Source of the DNA: Streptomyces sp. AC1-42W
GTDB taxonomy: Bacteria; Actinomycetota; Actinomycetes; Streptomycetales; Streptomycetaceae
Direction: 5' to 3'
Assembly: GCF_003248355.1 (NCBI RefSeq)
Contig: NZ_QKWY01000001.1
Span: 3,244,001 to 3,308,000, forward strand
DNA length: 64,000 nucleotides
Both the position numbers and the translations under genes were made by a program. A model generated the notes under the pieces. That model was not told the origin of the DNA, made no database searches, and saw only the letters and a program-made list of their open reading frames with translations. Shown here piece after piece: positions 34,862-43,727 of the stretch (position 1 is the first letter of the stretch; the number at the start of each line of letters is the position of its first letter).

Positions 34862-35098
34862 TCATTCTGTCCGGTGTTGGCGGCCGGGGAGGGTGGGTTT
34901 GTTGCCGGCGAGGGTGTGAGCATGACGAGGGCGATGATGGCGTCGGCGGTGTGGAAGCCGAAGCCGCGGCGGATGATCAGGCGGGTCTTGGTGTTGGTGG
35001 ATTCGACGAGGCCGTGGAACATGCCGGTGGTCAGGGCGACCTCGAGCCGACCGGTCACCGGCCAGCACGGCACCGGCACAGGAGTCGGAACGCTTCAG
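34862..35098 (-). pseudogene. ISL3-family transposase C-terminal fragment
   Basis: The minus strand encodes ALTTGMFHGLVESTNTKTRL and RRGFGFHTADAIIALVML, the typical C-terminal end of ISL3 transposases. The remainder is missing, and the fragment joins another transposase fragment at about 35098. Confidence 0.68.
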
Positions 35099-35205
35099 TC
35101 AGCCCGCGTAGAGGGCCTGGTCGATGCGGCGCCGGCGTTCCAGCAGGCGGGGGAAGAAGGTCGGCCCGCAGCTTGGGAATGGCCAGCTCCAGGTCCCCGG
35201 CGGTA
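35099..35205 (-). pseudogene. IS256-family (mutator) transposase fragment
   Basis: The minus strand reads GDLELAIPKLR and, after a one-base frameshift, FFPRLLERRRRIDQALYA. This is the conserved N-terminal segment of IS256 transposases. Only about 35 codons remain. Confidence 0.6.
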
Positions 35206-35450
35206 GCGGGCCCGGCGGCTGTCGGTGACGGCGAGGGCCTGACGGATGGTGCCCTCGACGCCGGAGCGTAGGGCGTATGTGTCCTGCGAGTCCCGGCCTG
35301 TCTGTTCGGCGCGGGCGGTTCGCAGGGCCTCGGTCAGTGGGCGGGGGTTCAAGGTGAGCTGACGGAAGCCCCGGCGGCTGGTGGTGCACAACTCCCGGAC
35401 CGGGCAGGGGCCGCAGGTCGGCTTGATGAAAGCGAGCACGATCATCGGAC
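35206..35450 (-). pseudogene. IS1182-family transposase fragment
   Basis: The minus strand encodes CGPCPVRELCTTSRRGFRQL, followed by TYALRSGVEGTIRQALAVTD and SRRARYR. This is the Cys-containing region plus the catalytic-Glu segment of IS1182 transposases. It fuses directly to the IS256 fragment. Confidence 0.68.
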
Positions 35451-35590
35451 AACCGTGCTGGGTGTACGGGCTCGTGTCTACCCGGACGGGATTTCCACCC
35501 GCGAGCCTGGACCAGCTTTGAGGACCCGCCATGCTGCCGAGCGTACAGGTCCGGTCCCCGCCGCCCGCCGTGGGGGCCCGGGCCGGCGGA

Positions 35591-36244
35591 TCAGCGCGTG
35601 GGCCACAGGCCGGGGTAGAACCGCGGGCACAGGCAGTGCGGGCTGTCTTCCGGGGGGTCGATCAGGCAATCCCCGAGACCCTGGGCGCCGAGCAGCGGCT
35701 CGACCGCCTCCGCCGCCGCGACCTGCGCCTCGGTGACCTCGTAGGCGTCGAAGAGTCGGAGTTCTAGCTGCCCGGCGCGCGCGTGGACCCACACCCTCTG
35801 GCCGGCGACACGCACCCAACCCGGTTGCGCCAGGTGCGGGAAGGCGGTGATCCGATCGGGGAAGGCGCGGAACCGGGCGGCGGAGTAGGATACTCCGGGG
35901 ACCGGCCGGGGGGCGTCCTCAGGCACGTGCACCGGGCGGATGCCGAGTACGCCGAGGGCCGCCACCAGGTCGGCCTCGGTCCCGATCCGGATCGCCACCC
36001 GCAGATCGTCCCCGTCGTCGATGTGCCCGCCGTGGGCGCGGCAGTACCGGAACAGGTCCGATCGCCGTGCCCACCCGGCCAGTTCGTCCCTGGAGTGGCG
36101 CTCGTACAGCCAGTTCTCCCAGTGCGGGGCGTAGACACGCCCGGCCCACCCCTTGCCGTAACGTTCACGGCTCCACGTCTCGGCGTACGCCTCACGCGCC
36201 GCCGCCGTACTGCCACGGCCCCGACCGGCCTCCTGATCCGTCAC
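35591..36244 (-). CDS. Hypothetical protein
   Basis: This 217-residue protein has a very acidic/basic N-terminal half (SRERYGKGWAGRVYAPHWEN) and a central IDDGDDLRVAIRIGTEADLVAALGVLGI segment. The C-terminal half is beta-rich, ending CLCPRFYPGLWPTR. No family is recognised. It is not obviously damaged. Its start region (36244) faces a LanC-like pseudogene on the other strand; whether the two were functionally linked is unknown. Confidence 0.6.
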   Translation of the reverse strand: MTDQEAGRGRGSTAAAREAYAETWSRERYGKGWAGRVYAPHWENWLYERHSRDELAGWARRSDLFRYCRAHGGHIDDGDDLRVAIRIGTEADLVAALGVLGIRPVHVPEDAPRPVPGVSYSAARFRAFPDRITAFPHLAQPGWVRVAGQRVWVHARAGQLELRLFDAYEVTEAQVAAAEAVEPLLGAQGLGDCLIDPPEDSPHCLCPRFYPGLWPTR

Positions 36245-36700
36245 GTCCCGTCACCTCTTCTGGGCATGATAGCGGCGTGCTGGTCGCGCAACGCGGCTCA
36301 GGCGGCCTGCTGTTCGGGGGCGCGGCGGGGGGATTCGGTCTCGCGCACGGCATCGGCGCCGGCTTGGCGCTGTTGTCCCTGGCCGTGCTCGGCGAGCAGA
36401 AGGTCCCCGGGGCACACGAGGCGATCGCCCGCATCTGCGCATGGACCGACCAGTGGCAGCAGGGCGACAACAACTCGCCCTGGTGGCCCGGATTCATCAC
36501 CCCGTGCCCGGTCCGCGCCCGCAGCGTCGACGCCTCCCTGCGGCCGTGGCCTTCCTGATGCTACGGCGTCGCCGGGACCGCCCGCGCCCAGCAGTTGGCC
36601 GCACGGGCGCTCGGCGACAGCAGCCGTCAGCAGACCGCCGAGCGCGGCCTGCTTTGCGTTCTCCGCGACCCCGCCCAGCCGCCCCCGCAAGCCGCACAGG
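36240..36700 (+). pseudogene. LanC-like (lanthionine synthetase C family) fragment with nonsense codon
   Basis: The reading frame encodes FGLAHGIGAGLALLSLAVLG (the HG-containing LanC helix), ICAWTDQWQQGDNNSPWWPG and, after a TGA at 36556-36558, CYGVAGTARAQQLAARALGD. In LanC proteins this last motif is WCYG, so the TGA replaces the Trp codon next to the zinc-binding Cys. The N-terminus and the second zinc motif (CHG) are absent. It is the tail of a lost lanthipeptide-type or LanC-like gene. Confidence 0.65.
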
Positions 36701-36805
36701 ATGACCCACATCCATGCCCGGAGAGCCGAAGAAGGCAGCTGGTCCGTTGGGGCGGGGGCGGTGCGTATCCTGGACGCTCTTGGACTGTGTGGAGCGGGGA
36801 GCGGC

Positions 36806-36913
36806 GTGAAGCATCAGCAAGTACTGGACAAGCTGGCTGCAGGGGGGCATGTCCGGGCTCTGGACGAGGACGTTGCACGCTGGGCGCACTTTCAGCCTCG
36901 ATCCACCGCGTGA
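36806..36913 (+). pseudogene. Very short fragment, possibly a transposase C-terminus
   Basis: A GTG preceded by GGGGAG opens 35 codons, including VLDKLAAGGHVRALDEDVAR and WAHFQP. This resembles the xDEDVAR segment near the C-terminus of Tn3-family transposases. It could equally be a chance frame. Confidence 0.25.
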
Positions 36914-37046
36914 ATTCTGATCTTCGGTATCGGGCGGGCTCGGGGTGATCTTTCGGGGTGCGGGCAGCGCGATGGGCCGGGTGGCCGTCCGGTGCGGGGT
37001 CTCCGAGGTTCTTCCAGGTCGTGGGCGGTCAGGTCGAGCGTGTGGT

Positions 37047-38435
37047 TCAGGTGAGCATGCGCTGGCCGGTGGCTGTCCACAGGTCGGTGAAGTCGTCGGC
37101 CCGGCGCCAGCGTTCGGGCAGGTGGAGGGTGACGCGGCGGGCGCCGGTGGCGATCCGGGCGGGGATGTTGATCAGGTGGCGTCGGATGGTGCCGGTCCTC
37201 GCCCTGGCGTGGAAGGCGGAGGCGAGGTGGCCGCTGGCGCGGGTGAGGTTGTAGGCGGTGGCTGCGAGGGTGAGCCAGGCGGCGTTCGCGGTGAACTTCC
37301 CCGACGGCAGGTGGGCGAGCGCGGAGTTTTCCAGGTCGGCGAAGACCTGCTCGATGACGGCGTGTTCGCGGTGCATGGGTTCGGCCTGGGCCAGGACGAA
37401 GGGGCTGTCGGTGAAGATGACGTGGTGACGCCAGACGCCGAAGAGCTGGGCCTGCCCCTCGGGCACGCTCTTGGGGTTCAGGCGCTTCACCCGGCGCACG
37501 ATCAGCCGGGCGGTGGTGTGGAACGCCTTCTTCTTGCTGGTGAACGCGGTGAAGGGGACCTCGGCGATCTCCGCGTCGGAGATCCAGCGTTCCTCGTCGG
37601 CGTCCCAGACGGCGGCGGCGTACTTGATCGGTGTCCAGGCGTCCTCGGGAACGGTGGCGATGGCCTCGCGGATCTTCTTCCTGACCGCGACCGCGAGCGA
37701 GAACCGTGCGCCGGCCTTGCGGCAGACGTCGACGACCTTGTGGGAGAAGTACGCGGAGTCGGCGCGGACGATGATCTGTGCGGTGATGCCCATCGCCCGC
37801 ACCACCGCAAGGGCCTCGCGCAGCAGACTTGCCGCACCCTTGCCGGAACCCGCCGAGCCCTTGCGCAGCCTGGTGGCCACGATCACCGGCGCGCAGGTGC
37901 CCGTCTTGACGGTGACGATCTGGAAGTGCAGGCCGCGCTGTTTGGTGTAGCCGAAGGAGGCGCCCTGCTTGGCCGGGCCGTAGACCTGCTTGACCTTGGA
38001 GTCGATGTCGACGAACACCACCTCGTCCGCGGTGGGGACCAGGCCGGTGTGCGCGGCGAGATTGCACGTGAACGCCCGGGCGGCGGACTCCAGTTGGCGT
38101 ACGTGCCCCCAGGTGAACGCGCGCAGGAACGTGCCCAGCGTGGACGGGGCACGCACCCCGCCGAACAACCGGGCCAGCCCACCATGACGCAGCACATCCA
38201 GGTCATCGATGCTGTCCGCCCCGGCCACCATCCCGCCCACGATCGACAGCGCCTTCGCGTCGGCGGCCGTCCCGGCACCGTTCTTGGCGCCGGTGAGCTT
38301 CACCTTCTCGGCCACCAGGGCGGGCAGGCCGCACCGCTCGGCCAGCCGGATCGTGGGGATGAGCCCGGCATGCGCGATCAGGTCGGGGTCGTCGAACGCG
38401 GCGAACAGCGCCGCCGGACTGTGGAAGACTTTCAC
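37047..38435 (-). CDS. IS1380-family transposase
   Basis: This 462-residue transposase has the full IS1380 length: EVVFVDIDSKVKQVYGPAKQ (first Asp), IIVRADSAYFSHKVVDVCRK (second Asp), and a C-terminal REHAVIEQVFADLENSALAH (Glu) block followed by AAWLTLAATAYNLTRASG. It belongs to a different subgroup from the IS1380 at 17-18.7 kb. The boundaries of the element could not be fixed. The frame is intact and it probably inserted upstream of the gene at 38561, perhaps removing that gene's promoter. Confidence 0.87.
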   Translation of the reverse strand: MKVFHSPAALFAAFDDPDLIAHAGLIPTIRLAERCGLPALVAEKVKLTGAKNGAGTAADAKALSIVGGMVAGADSIDDLDVLRHGGLARLFGGVRAPSTLGTFLRAFTWGHVRQLESAARAFTCNLAAHTGLVPTADEVVFVDIDSKVKQVYGPAKQGASFGYTKQRGLHFQIVTVKTGTCAPVIVATRLRKGSAGSGKGAASLLREALAVVRAMGITAQIIVRADSAYFSHKVVDVCRKAGARFSLAVAVRKKIREAIATVPEDAWTPIKYAAAVWDADEERWISDAEIAEVPFTAFTSKKKAFHTTARLIVRRVKRLNPKSVPEGQAQLFGVWRHHVIFTDSPFVLAQAEPMHREHAVIEQVFADLENSALAHLPSGKFTANAAWLTLAATAYNLTRASGHLASAFHARARTGTIRRHLINIPARIATGARRVTLHLPERWRRADDFTDLWTATGQRMLT

Positions 38436-38560
38436 TTACGAGGTGCCTTGCTTCGTGGGACTGATGAGAGCCTAGGAACTCCCATCATCCCAGGTCAGCA
38501 GGCACCTCTTCTTATTTCCTCGTCCACAGACCCACTATCGCGCGGTGGATCCAGGTTCAG

Positions 38561-39253
38561 ATGCTGGCCCCGCCGGCAACGCACGAGGAACTCGCCCGCC
38601 AGGTGATCACCCCCGTGCTCGCCCGTTGGAGTTGCCTGCTCAACTGCGACGACGTGCGTCCCTCAGCGAAGAACATGGTCCGGGTAGCGCTCGCCACGGT
38701 GTTGCACAAGTACGGCTTCCACGACGAGGACGTCACCGCGCAGGCGATCAGGGCGGTCGACGACCTCAATCGTGATGTCGTGCTCTCCGATGCCTTTGAA
38801 AGGCAGTCGGAGGACATCAAGAAGTTCCTCTCCACGGCACCCACGCCGCTGGCACGTAAGCCGATCACTCCCCGCTCCCTCACGTTCCTGCGTGCGGGTG
38901 ACGTTCTTTCCATCGAGTTCGGCGGGCGTTTCCACGCCGCCTACGTGTGGAAGATATGGGGCTGCAACGAGGAGCCCGAGATCGAGTTCTACGAGGGCAC
39001 GTTCAGCCAGCCGCCCACCATGGCCGATCTGTCGGGCCGCGAGGCCGCGCGGCCCGCAGCCCGCGCCCGATTCCGCGTCACCGGCCTCACCTATCTGCCC
39101 GACCCGGCCCACCAGGTCAGAGCCGTTGCGGCGGCACACGTGGACGGGCCGCGAGGTGGGGAACCCATCCCTGGCCGGGGCCTGCATACGGTGACAGATG
39201 TGATGGCCCTCCAACAGGATATGGTGAACCTGTTCGGGCCGGTTGCCGTATGA
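38561..39253 (+). CDS. Hypothetical protein
   Basis: This 230-residue protein has an N-terminal helical half and a C-terminal beta-rich half (FLRAGDVLSIEFGGRFHAAY, then PEIEFYEGTF and VTGLTYLPDPAHQVRAVAA). It ends with a VTDVMALQQDMVNLFG helix. No named family is recognised, but composition and codon usage look genuine. The IS1380 element lies only about 130 bases upstream, so the gene may be 5'-truncated or separated from its promoter. Confidence 0.6.
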   Translation: MLAPPATHEELARQVITPVLARWSCLLNCDDVRPSAKNMVRVALATVLHKYGFHDEDVTAQAIRAVDDLNRDVVLSDAFERQSEDIKKFLSTAPTPLARKPITPRSLTFLRAGDVLSIEFGGRFHAAYVWKIWGCNEEPEIEFYEGTFSQPPTMADLSGREAARPAARARFRVTGLTYLPDPAHQVRAVAAAHVDGPRGGEPIPGRGLHTVTDVMALQQDMVNLFGPVAV

Positions 39254-39518
39254 CAAGCACCGGGAGCAACGGCCGGAGCCACATCGGGCGCACCCTTCGA
39301 ATCCCGAGACGACGATAGAAGCTATGGATCATCTCGCCACTTTGCAACGGTATTTCCGCCCGACGGGCCGTCAGCGGAAGATGTCAATCCAGCCGATAGA
39401 GCACACAAGCCGCGTTTCATAGGTGACCACATATGAATCACCGTCCCCGCCGCCGGTGGCGCTGGACTTTCCATGTTTCATGGGTTGTTGCAAACGACTG
39501 GATGCCTGAAACACCCTC

Positions 39519-40409
39519 ATGAACCGATTCCGGATCATGAGCGACGACTTCAAGCGCGTCGAAGCGCACACCTGCCCGATGTCGACCTGCGCCGTCCCGC
39601 CGGGCTCGCCCTGCCACACCGGTAGGGGCAAGGTCGCCGTCCAATACCACACCGCCCGCTTCCGCCTTGTGCCCCAGCTCGCCAAGGTGCTGAACGTGCC
39701 GACTCCTGCGGTGCGCAAGCCCGGCTCGGCCTGGACCGAGCTGCCTCGGCCGGTGGACACCGGCGCCGAGCCAGTCGGCCACGTACGCCTGGGGTACCGC
39801 CGCGCGTTCACAGCCCGGCAGTCTCTGGACGCGCAGTTCGACGCCATGGCGGAGTCGGAGGTGAACCGTGTCTTCGCGGATAAGATCTCGGCCCGCGCTG
39901 CCAAACGTCCCGAGCTGGAGGCCGCCGTGACGCTCGCCGGGGAGATCCGTTCCTCCGGCGTCCGCGTGACCCTCGTCGTCCACGAGCACAAGCGGCTCGG
40001 CCGCGGCATCGAACTGGCCGTGCTCGCCGAGGAACTCAAGGCGTGCGATGTCGGGCTGGCATTCCTCACCGGAGAACTCCAGGGCTCGCACGACCCCTCC
40101 GGCATCGTCCTCACCGTGCTGGCAGCCATGTCCGGCATGGAACGCGGGTACATCCGCGACCGCACCCTCGAAGGCCACGAGTCCGCCCGCAAACGCGGCA
40201 AGACCATCGGCGGCGCCGGCGTCGTCGACGACGCCATGCACTCCATGGCCCTCCACCTGCGCGAGCAGGAGATGAGCCTGCGCGGCATCGCCGCCCGGCT
40301 CGTCATCACCGCCGGCGGGAAGAAGGGACAACACCCGACTCCGAGGATTCGGCACTCTGTGGAGTGGGCGCCCGGTGGGGTTCGGGACGTCGCCCGCGAT
40401 TGGAAGTGA
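39519..40409 (+). CDS. Serine recombinase-like protein, catalytic Ser replaced by Phe
   Basis: This protein has 296 residues. The first about 60 form a short Cys/His domain (CPMSTC, GSPCHTG, VQYHTARF) typical of a group of actinobacterial recombinases. The resolvase domain spans about 88-235 and shows RPELEAAVTLAGEIR, EHKRLGRGIEL and LAAMSGMERGYIRDRTLEG. The usual Y-x-R-x-S-T signature reads GYRRAFTARQS, so the nucleophile Ser position is Phe97. The C-terminal HTH is also cut short by a frameshift after GKKGQHPTP. It is probably an inactive relic. Confidence 0.7.
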   Translation: MNRFRIMSDDFKRVEAHTCPMSTCAVPPGSPCHTGRGKVAVQYHTARFRLVPQLAKVLNVPTPAVRKPGSAWTELPRPVDTGAEPVGHVRLGYRRAFTARQSLDAQFDAMAESEVNRVFADKISARAAKRPELEAAVTLAGEIRSSGVRVTLVVHEHKRLGRGIELAVLAEELKACDVGLAFLTGELQGSHDPSGIVLTVLAAMSGMERGYIRDRTLEGHESARKRGKTIGGAGVVDDAMHSMALHLREQEMSLRGIAARLVITAGGKKGQHPTPRIRHSVEWAPGGVRDVARDWK

Positions 40410-40488
40410 TCATGATGCCATTTGGTGGGACTGAGTGAGCTCACCGCGCGGCACCTGCCACGGACCGTGGCTCCGGTTCGGAGGCTGG

Positions 40489-41217
40489 TCAGTATCCCCA
40501 GACTGCGCACAGGGTTCTCAGGTCCTCATCGATGTCCGCCTCGTCGGGCAGCGGCCGCGACGGTTGGATGCGGCCGGAGTGGATGCGCTCGCTCCAGTCG
40601 CCGATGACGGGGATGAAGGGGCCGTGGTTCTGGCGTCCGTAGTCCAGCATCCGGGGTTCCCACTGGAGGCCGAGGTGCTTGCAGAGCTCCTCTGTCACGT
40701 CTTCGGGATGTGCCGTCAGGTCCTCGTATCGCACGGTCGGGCCGGGCAGTTCGGCCCGTGCCTGTTCCAGGAGGGTGGCGGAGGCGGTGACGACGGAGGT
40801 GGGGTTGTCGTATCCCGCCGCCTGGAGGGAGGCGGCGATGTGTGCCGGGTGCCGGATGAGGAAGATGTAGCGTGCTTCGGGCCAGCAGGTGGCGATGTCC
40901 TTCCAGATTCTGACGTTGCTGGGGGTCTTCTCGACCAGGACGCTCTTGCCGCTGCGGGACAGTTCTCGGTGGAGCCAGCGGTCCCACGTCAGGAATCTGA
41001 GTTCCTGCGGATCCAGGCCGGCGACCTGCAGGGCCAGGTCCGCACTGGCGCCTGTGCTGACGTGTACTTGTCCCAGGTGGAGTTCGTGGGGCGCGTGCAC
41101 GGCCGAGTGGCTGCCGAGGACGCACCGCAGCAGGGTGGATCCCGACCGCATCGTCGACAGCAGAAACACCGGTGACGGCACGAGCCGTTGTGCCGTACCT
41201 CCGTGCGCCTGGCTCAC
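40489..41217 (-). CDS. PAPS-dependent sulfotransferase
   Basis: This 242-residue cytosolic sulfotransferase of the Sulfotransfer_3 type would transfer a sulfuryl group from PAPS to a small-molecule acceptor. The 5'-phosphosulfate loop is LLSTMRSGSTLL at residues 19-30. The 3'-phosphate site is FLIRHPAHIAASL (Arg122 to Ser130), with VEKTPSN in between. The GTG start at 41217 overlaps the stop of the upstream carbamoyltransferase-methyltransferase gene (GTGA). It is the last gene of the nine-gene operon, and the likely role is late sulfation of the pathway product or an intermediate. Length is at the short end for the family, but all PAPS motifs are present. Confidence 0.85.
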   Translation of the reverse strand: MSQAHGGTAQRLVPSPVFLLSTMRSGSTLLRCVLGSHSAVHAPHELHLGQVHVSTGASADLALQVAGLDPQELRFLTWDRWLHRELSRSGKSVLVEKTPSNVRIWKDIATCWPEARYIFLIRHPAHIAASLQAAGYDNPTSVVTASATLLEQARAELPGPTVRYEDLTAHPEDVTEELCKHLGLQWEPRMLDYGRQNHGPFIPVIGDWSERIHSGRIQPSRPLPDEADIDEDLRTLCAVWGY

Positions 41218-43700
41218 CCCCGCCCCCAGGTGACCCAGCCCATCACGGTGAAGGACAGTTCGCCGCCCTCGGCGTGGGGGGTGAGGAGTTCGTGGAATCG
41301 GCTGCGGAAGACGCGGGTACGTTCGGGGCCGAGGTCCTCGGTCCGGAACGCTTCCATGGAGTGGAAGGAGGTGATGTAGTCGTCCACGCTCTGGCGGACT
41401 GTCACACCCTCGGTCAACCGTTCGTCGATGCGCCGGAACAGACCTTGGCGCTGGACCTGTTCGACGATGTCCGCGCGCGGTCGCGAGCGGGCGTAGCCGG
41501 AGAGGAACTGTCGCTCGGCCGCGCGCCAGGGCACGATCCTTCGGCTTCTGACGACGGCGAGGACACCTCCTGGGCTGAGCCAGGACCACAGCCGGGGCAG
41601 CAGGCTCTCGCAGTCCATCCAGTGGAGGGACTTCGCGGCAACGACCAGGCCGTAAGTGACGGTGGGGGTGAACTCCTCCGCGGTGCGGCAGTGCCAGCTG
41701 ATCGCCGGGTGATCGCCGCCGGGTGCGCTGCGGCCTGCCGCGATCATCGCAGGGGAGGGGTCGACCGCGTCGACGTTGTCGACCTTCGGCGCGAGCCTGC
41801 GGGCCAGCGTGCCCGGACCGCTCCCGAGGTCGAGTACGCGACGGGGCTCCCCGCCGAGAAGCTCCAGCAGGATGTCGTCGACCGCTGCGGGGTAGGGGAC
41901 TCGCCTGGCGTACGCGTCGGCGACGCTCGTGCTGCGGAACGTTCCGGCGAGTGTCTCCCGGTCCTCGGACAGCCCGTTGCCGGGTGTCCCGTCCTCGACG
42001 GGTCGGCGGAGGTAGAGGGTGCTCTGGCTCCACACCGCGTCGAGCTGGTCCCAGGCGATGGCGGAGGCGACATCGGGGAAGAAGCCCCGGCCGTTGTGGT
42101 TGGCGCTGGTGTTGCACAGCACCGGGATGCCGCTCAGCCGGTGGTATTCGCGCAGCACGGTTTCCAGGACGGGGTCGTCGTCGCGGCTCACGGTCTGCAG
42201 ACGGGCGGTTCCGTCGACGTGCAGGATCGCCGGGATACGGTCGGCCCACGCGTCGCGGACCGTGTGGTCGAAGAGCATATGAGGGTCGGGGGTGCCAGGG
42301 TCGAAGATCTCTGGTGCGTGTTCGGTGAGACATATGGGGGCGACCGGCCGGAACGGCTCCCGCTGTTTGACGCGGTTGAGGAGGTCCTTCATCGCCGCGT
42401 CGGTCGCCGGGGCGAGGATGCTGCGGCCGCCGAGCGCGCGGGGCCCCAGTTCGGCCCTGCCGTTCAGTACGACGACGGGCCGGCCCGTGCGATGCAGGTG
42501 GCGGGCGAGCTCTTCCGGGGAGCACGGTGATGCCTGCCAGCCCGCCGGTGCTTCGGGAGCCGGGCCGGTCTCCGGGCCCAGCCGGGTGTGCCAGCCGACC
42601 GGCCTGATCCCTGAGCGGGCGATGAGGTGCGCCGCGGCGGTGCCGATGGCCGAGCCGGAGTCGTTGGGAAACGGCGGTACCCACATGGCCCGGATCATCG
42701 GGTGTGCCCGCAGCGCACTGTTCCACTTGATGTTCAGGGCGCAGCCGCCGACGAAGCAGAGGTTCCAGGGGCCGGCTCCCTTCCACTCCCAGATCCTCGT
42801 GGTGAGGCGGTCCAGCAGTAGGTCCTGGAGGAACTGGTGCACCGAGGCGAGGACGTCCACGTCAAGGGCGCCCGTGCCGTCCAGCCGTTCGCGCACCTCC
42901 CGGTAGAACGCGTGCAGGTGGCGCAGGGAGGGGTCGAAGGGGATGCCCCAGCCTCCTACTTCGGCGCGGTAGTCCTCGGCGGTCCGGGTCTCGCCCTCGA
43001 ACCGCTGGCGGAAGACGTCGGCGAGGACGGCGGTGATCTCGGGCCGGGGCTGTCCGAGCCCGATGTAGGCCATGAGCTTTCCGGCCACCGAGAGGTCGAC
43101 GACCCTGCGCGGTTCGTCCTTCCTGCGGTACGGGCCGAAGTGATGGGCGGCGGTCGCGTAGAAGCCGCCGACGACCGGGAAGATCTCGCCGCCGTTCTCG
43201 ATGCCCTTGCCCGGGTCGACGTGGTAGAGGCGGGGGAACATGCCGCCGTCCCATACGAGGACGAAGGACGGCTCCCCGTCGACGGCGAAGGGGCTGGTGC
43301 AGTACGCGGCTGCGAGATGCCCGGTGGCATGGGTGTAGCTGGTGTACGCCCGGTCCTCGCTCCCGATGGAGAACACGCCGCGGTGCCCCGGCCGCAGCAG
43401 GCTGTCCTCCGGGCCGCTCTCGCGGTAGGGAGCCACTGGCAGTTCGACCGGTTCGCCGAAGTTGGCCAGGGTGATGCTGCCGGATTCCCGGCCGTTCCAG
43501 CCGTCGATCACCCACTCGTCGACGTCCGTGAGCTTGTAGCCGAAGTCGGACAGCAGCCGGGGGACGATCCGCAGGTCGGTGACCGTGCTGTAGCGGGGGT
43601 TGTTGCCGAGCTTCTCCATCTCGACGCTGAAGACGACAGCGCCGTCGTCGAGCAGCGCCACCGAGCCGTCGTGCGTGAGCTTCAGACCACAAATGATCAC
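41214..43700 (-). CDS. Carbamoyltransferase (NodU/CmcH type) fused to a SAM methyltransferase
   Basis: This 828-residue protein combines two enzymes. Residues 1 to about 570 are a NodU/CmcH-type O-carbamoyltransferase. The N-terminal ASKHA-like domain has CGLKLTHDGSVAL and YTHATGHLAAAYC (His124/His128, carbamoyl-phosphate/metal site), followed by FVGGCALNIKWN. The C-terminal domain has the hallmark GRAELGPRALGGRSILA at 414-430. Residues about 590-828 are a class I methyltransferase with motif I VLDLGSGPGTLARRLA at 622-637. It would carbamoylate a hydroxyl from carbamoyl phosphate and ATP, and methylate a second site. Such a fusion is unusual: NodU family proteins are normally single-domain at about 570-600 residues. 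The GTG start at 43700 lies 27 bases after the TauD-type gene. Confidence 0.87.
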   Translation of the reverse strand: MIICGLKLTHDGSVALLDDGAVVFSVEMEKLGNNPRYSTVTDLRIVPRLLSDFGYKLTDVDEWVIDGWNGRESGSITLANFGEPVELPVAPYRESGPEDSLLRPGHRGVFSIGSEDRAYTSYTHATGHLAAAYCTSPFAVDGEPSFVLVWDGGMFPRLYHVDPGKGIENGGEIFPVVGGFYATAAHHFGPYRRKDEPRRVVDLSVAGKLMAYIGLGQPRPEITAVLADVFRQRFEGETRTAEDYRAEVGGWGIPFDPSLRHLHAFYREVRERLDGTGALDVDVLASVHQFLQDLLLDRLTTRIWEWKGAGPWNLCFVGGCALNIKWNSALRAHPMIRAMWVPPFPNDSGSAIGTAAAHLIARSGIRPVGWHTRLGPETGPAPEAPAGWQASPCSPEELARHLHRTGRPVVVLNGRAELGPRALGGRSILAPATDAAMKDLLNRVKQREPFRPVAPICLTEHAPEIFDPGTPDPHMLFDHTVRDAWADRIPAILHVDGTARLQTVSRDDDPVLETVLREYHRLSGIPVLCNTSANHNGRGFFPDVASAIAWDQLDAVWSQSTLYLRRPVEDGTPGNGLSEDRETLAGTFRSTSVADAYARRVPYPAAVDDILLELLGGEPRRVLDLGSGPGTLARRLAPKVDNVDAVDPSPAMIAAGRSAPGGDHPAISWHCRTAEEFTPTVTYGLVVAAKSLHWMDCESLLPRLWSWLSPGGVLAVVRSRRIVPWRAAERQFLSGYARSRPRADIVEQVQRQGLFRRIDERLTEGVTVRQSVDDYITSFHSMEAFRTEDLGPERTRVFRSRFHELLTPHAEGGELSFTVMGWVTWGRG

Positions 43701-43727
43701 GGAGGTGTTTTCCCTTTCGGTGGACGG

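Noticed and set aside
36945..38606. 553-codon plus-strand frame
   Set aside because: It is antisense to the IS1380 transposase, which has a full family match; the plus-strand product is low-complexity.
40489..42786. Extended sulfotransferase reading frame of 765 codons
   Set aside because: The upstream 520 codons are the out-of-frame shadow of the carbamoyltransferase gene; the true start is the GTG at 41217 overlapping the previous stop.
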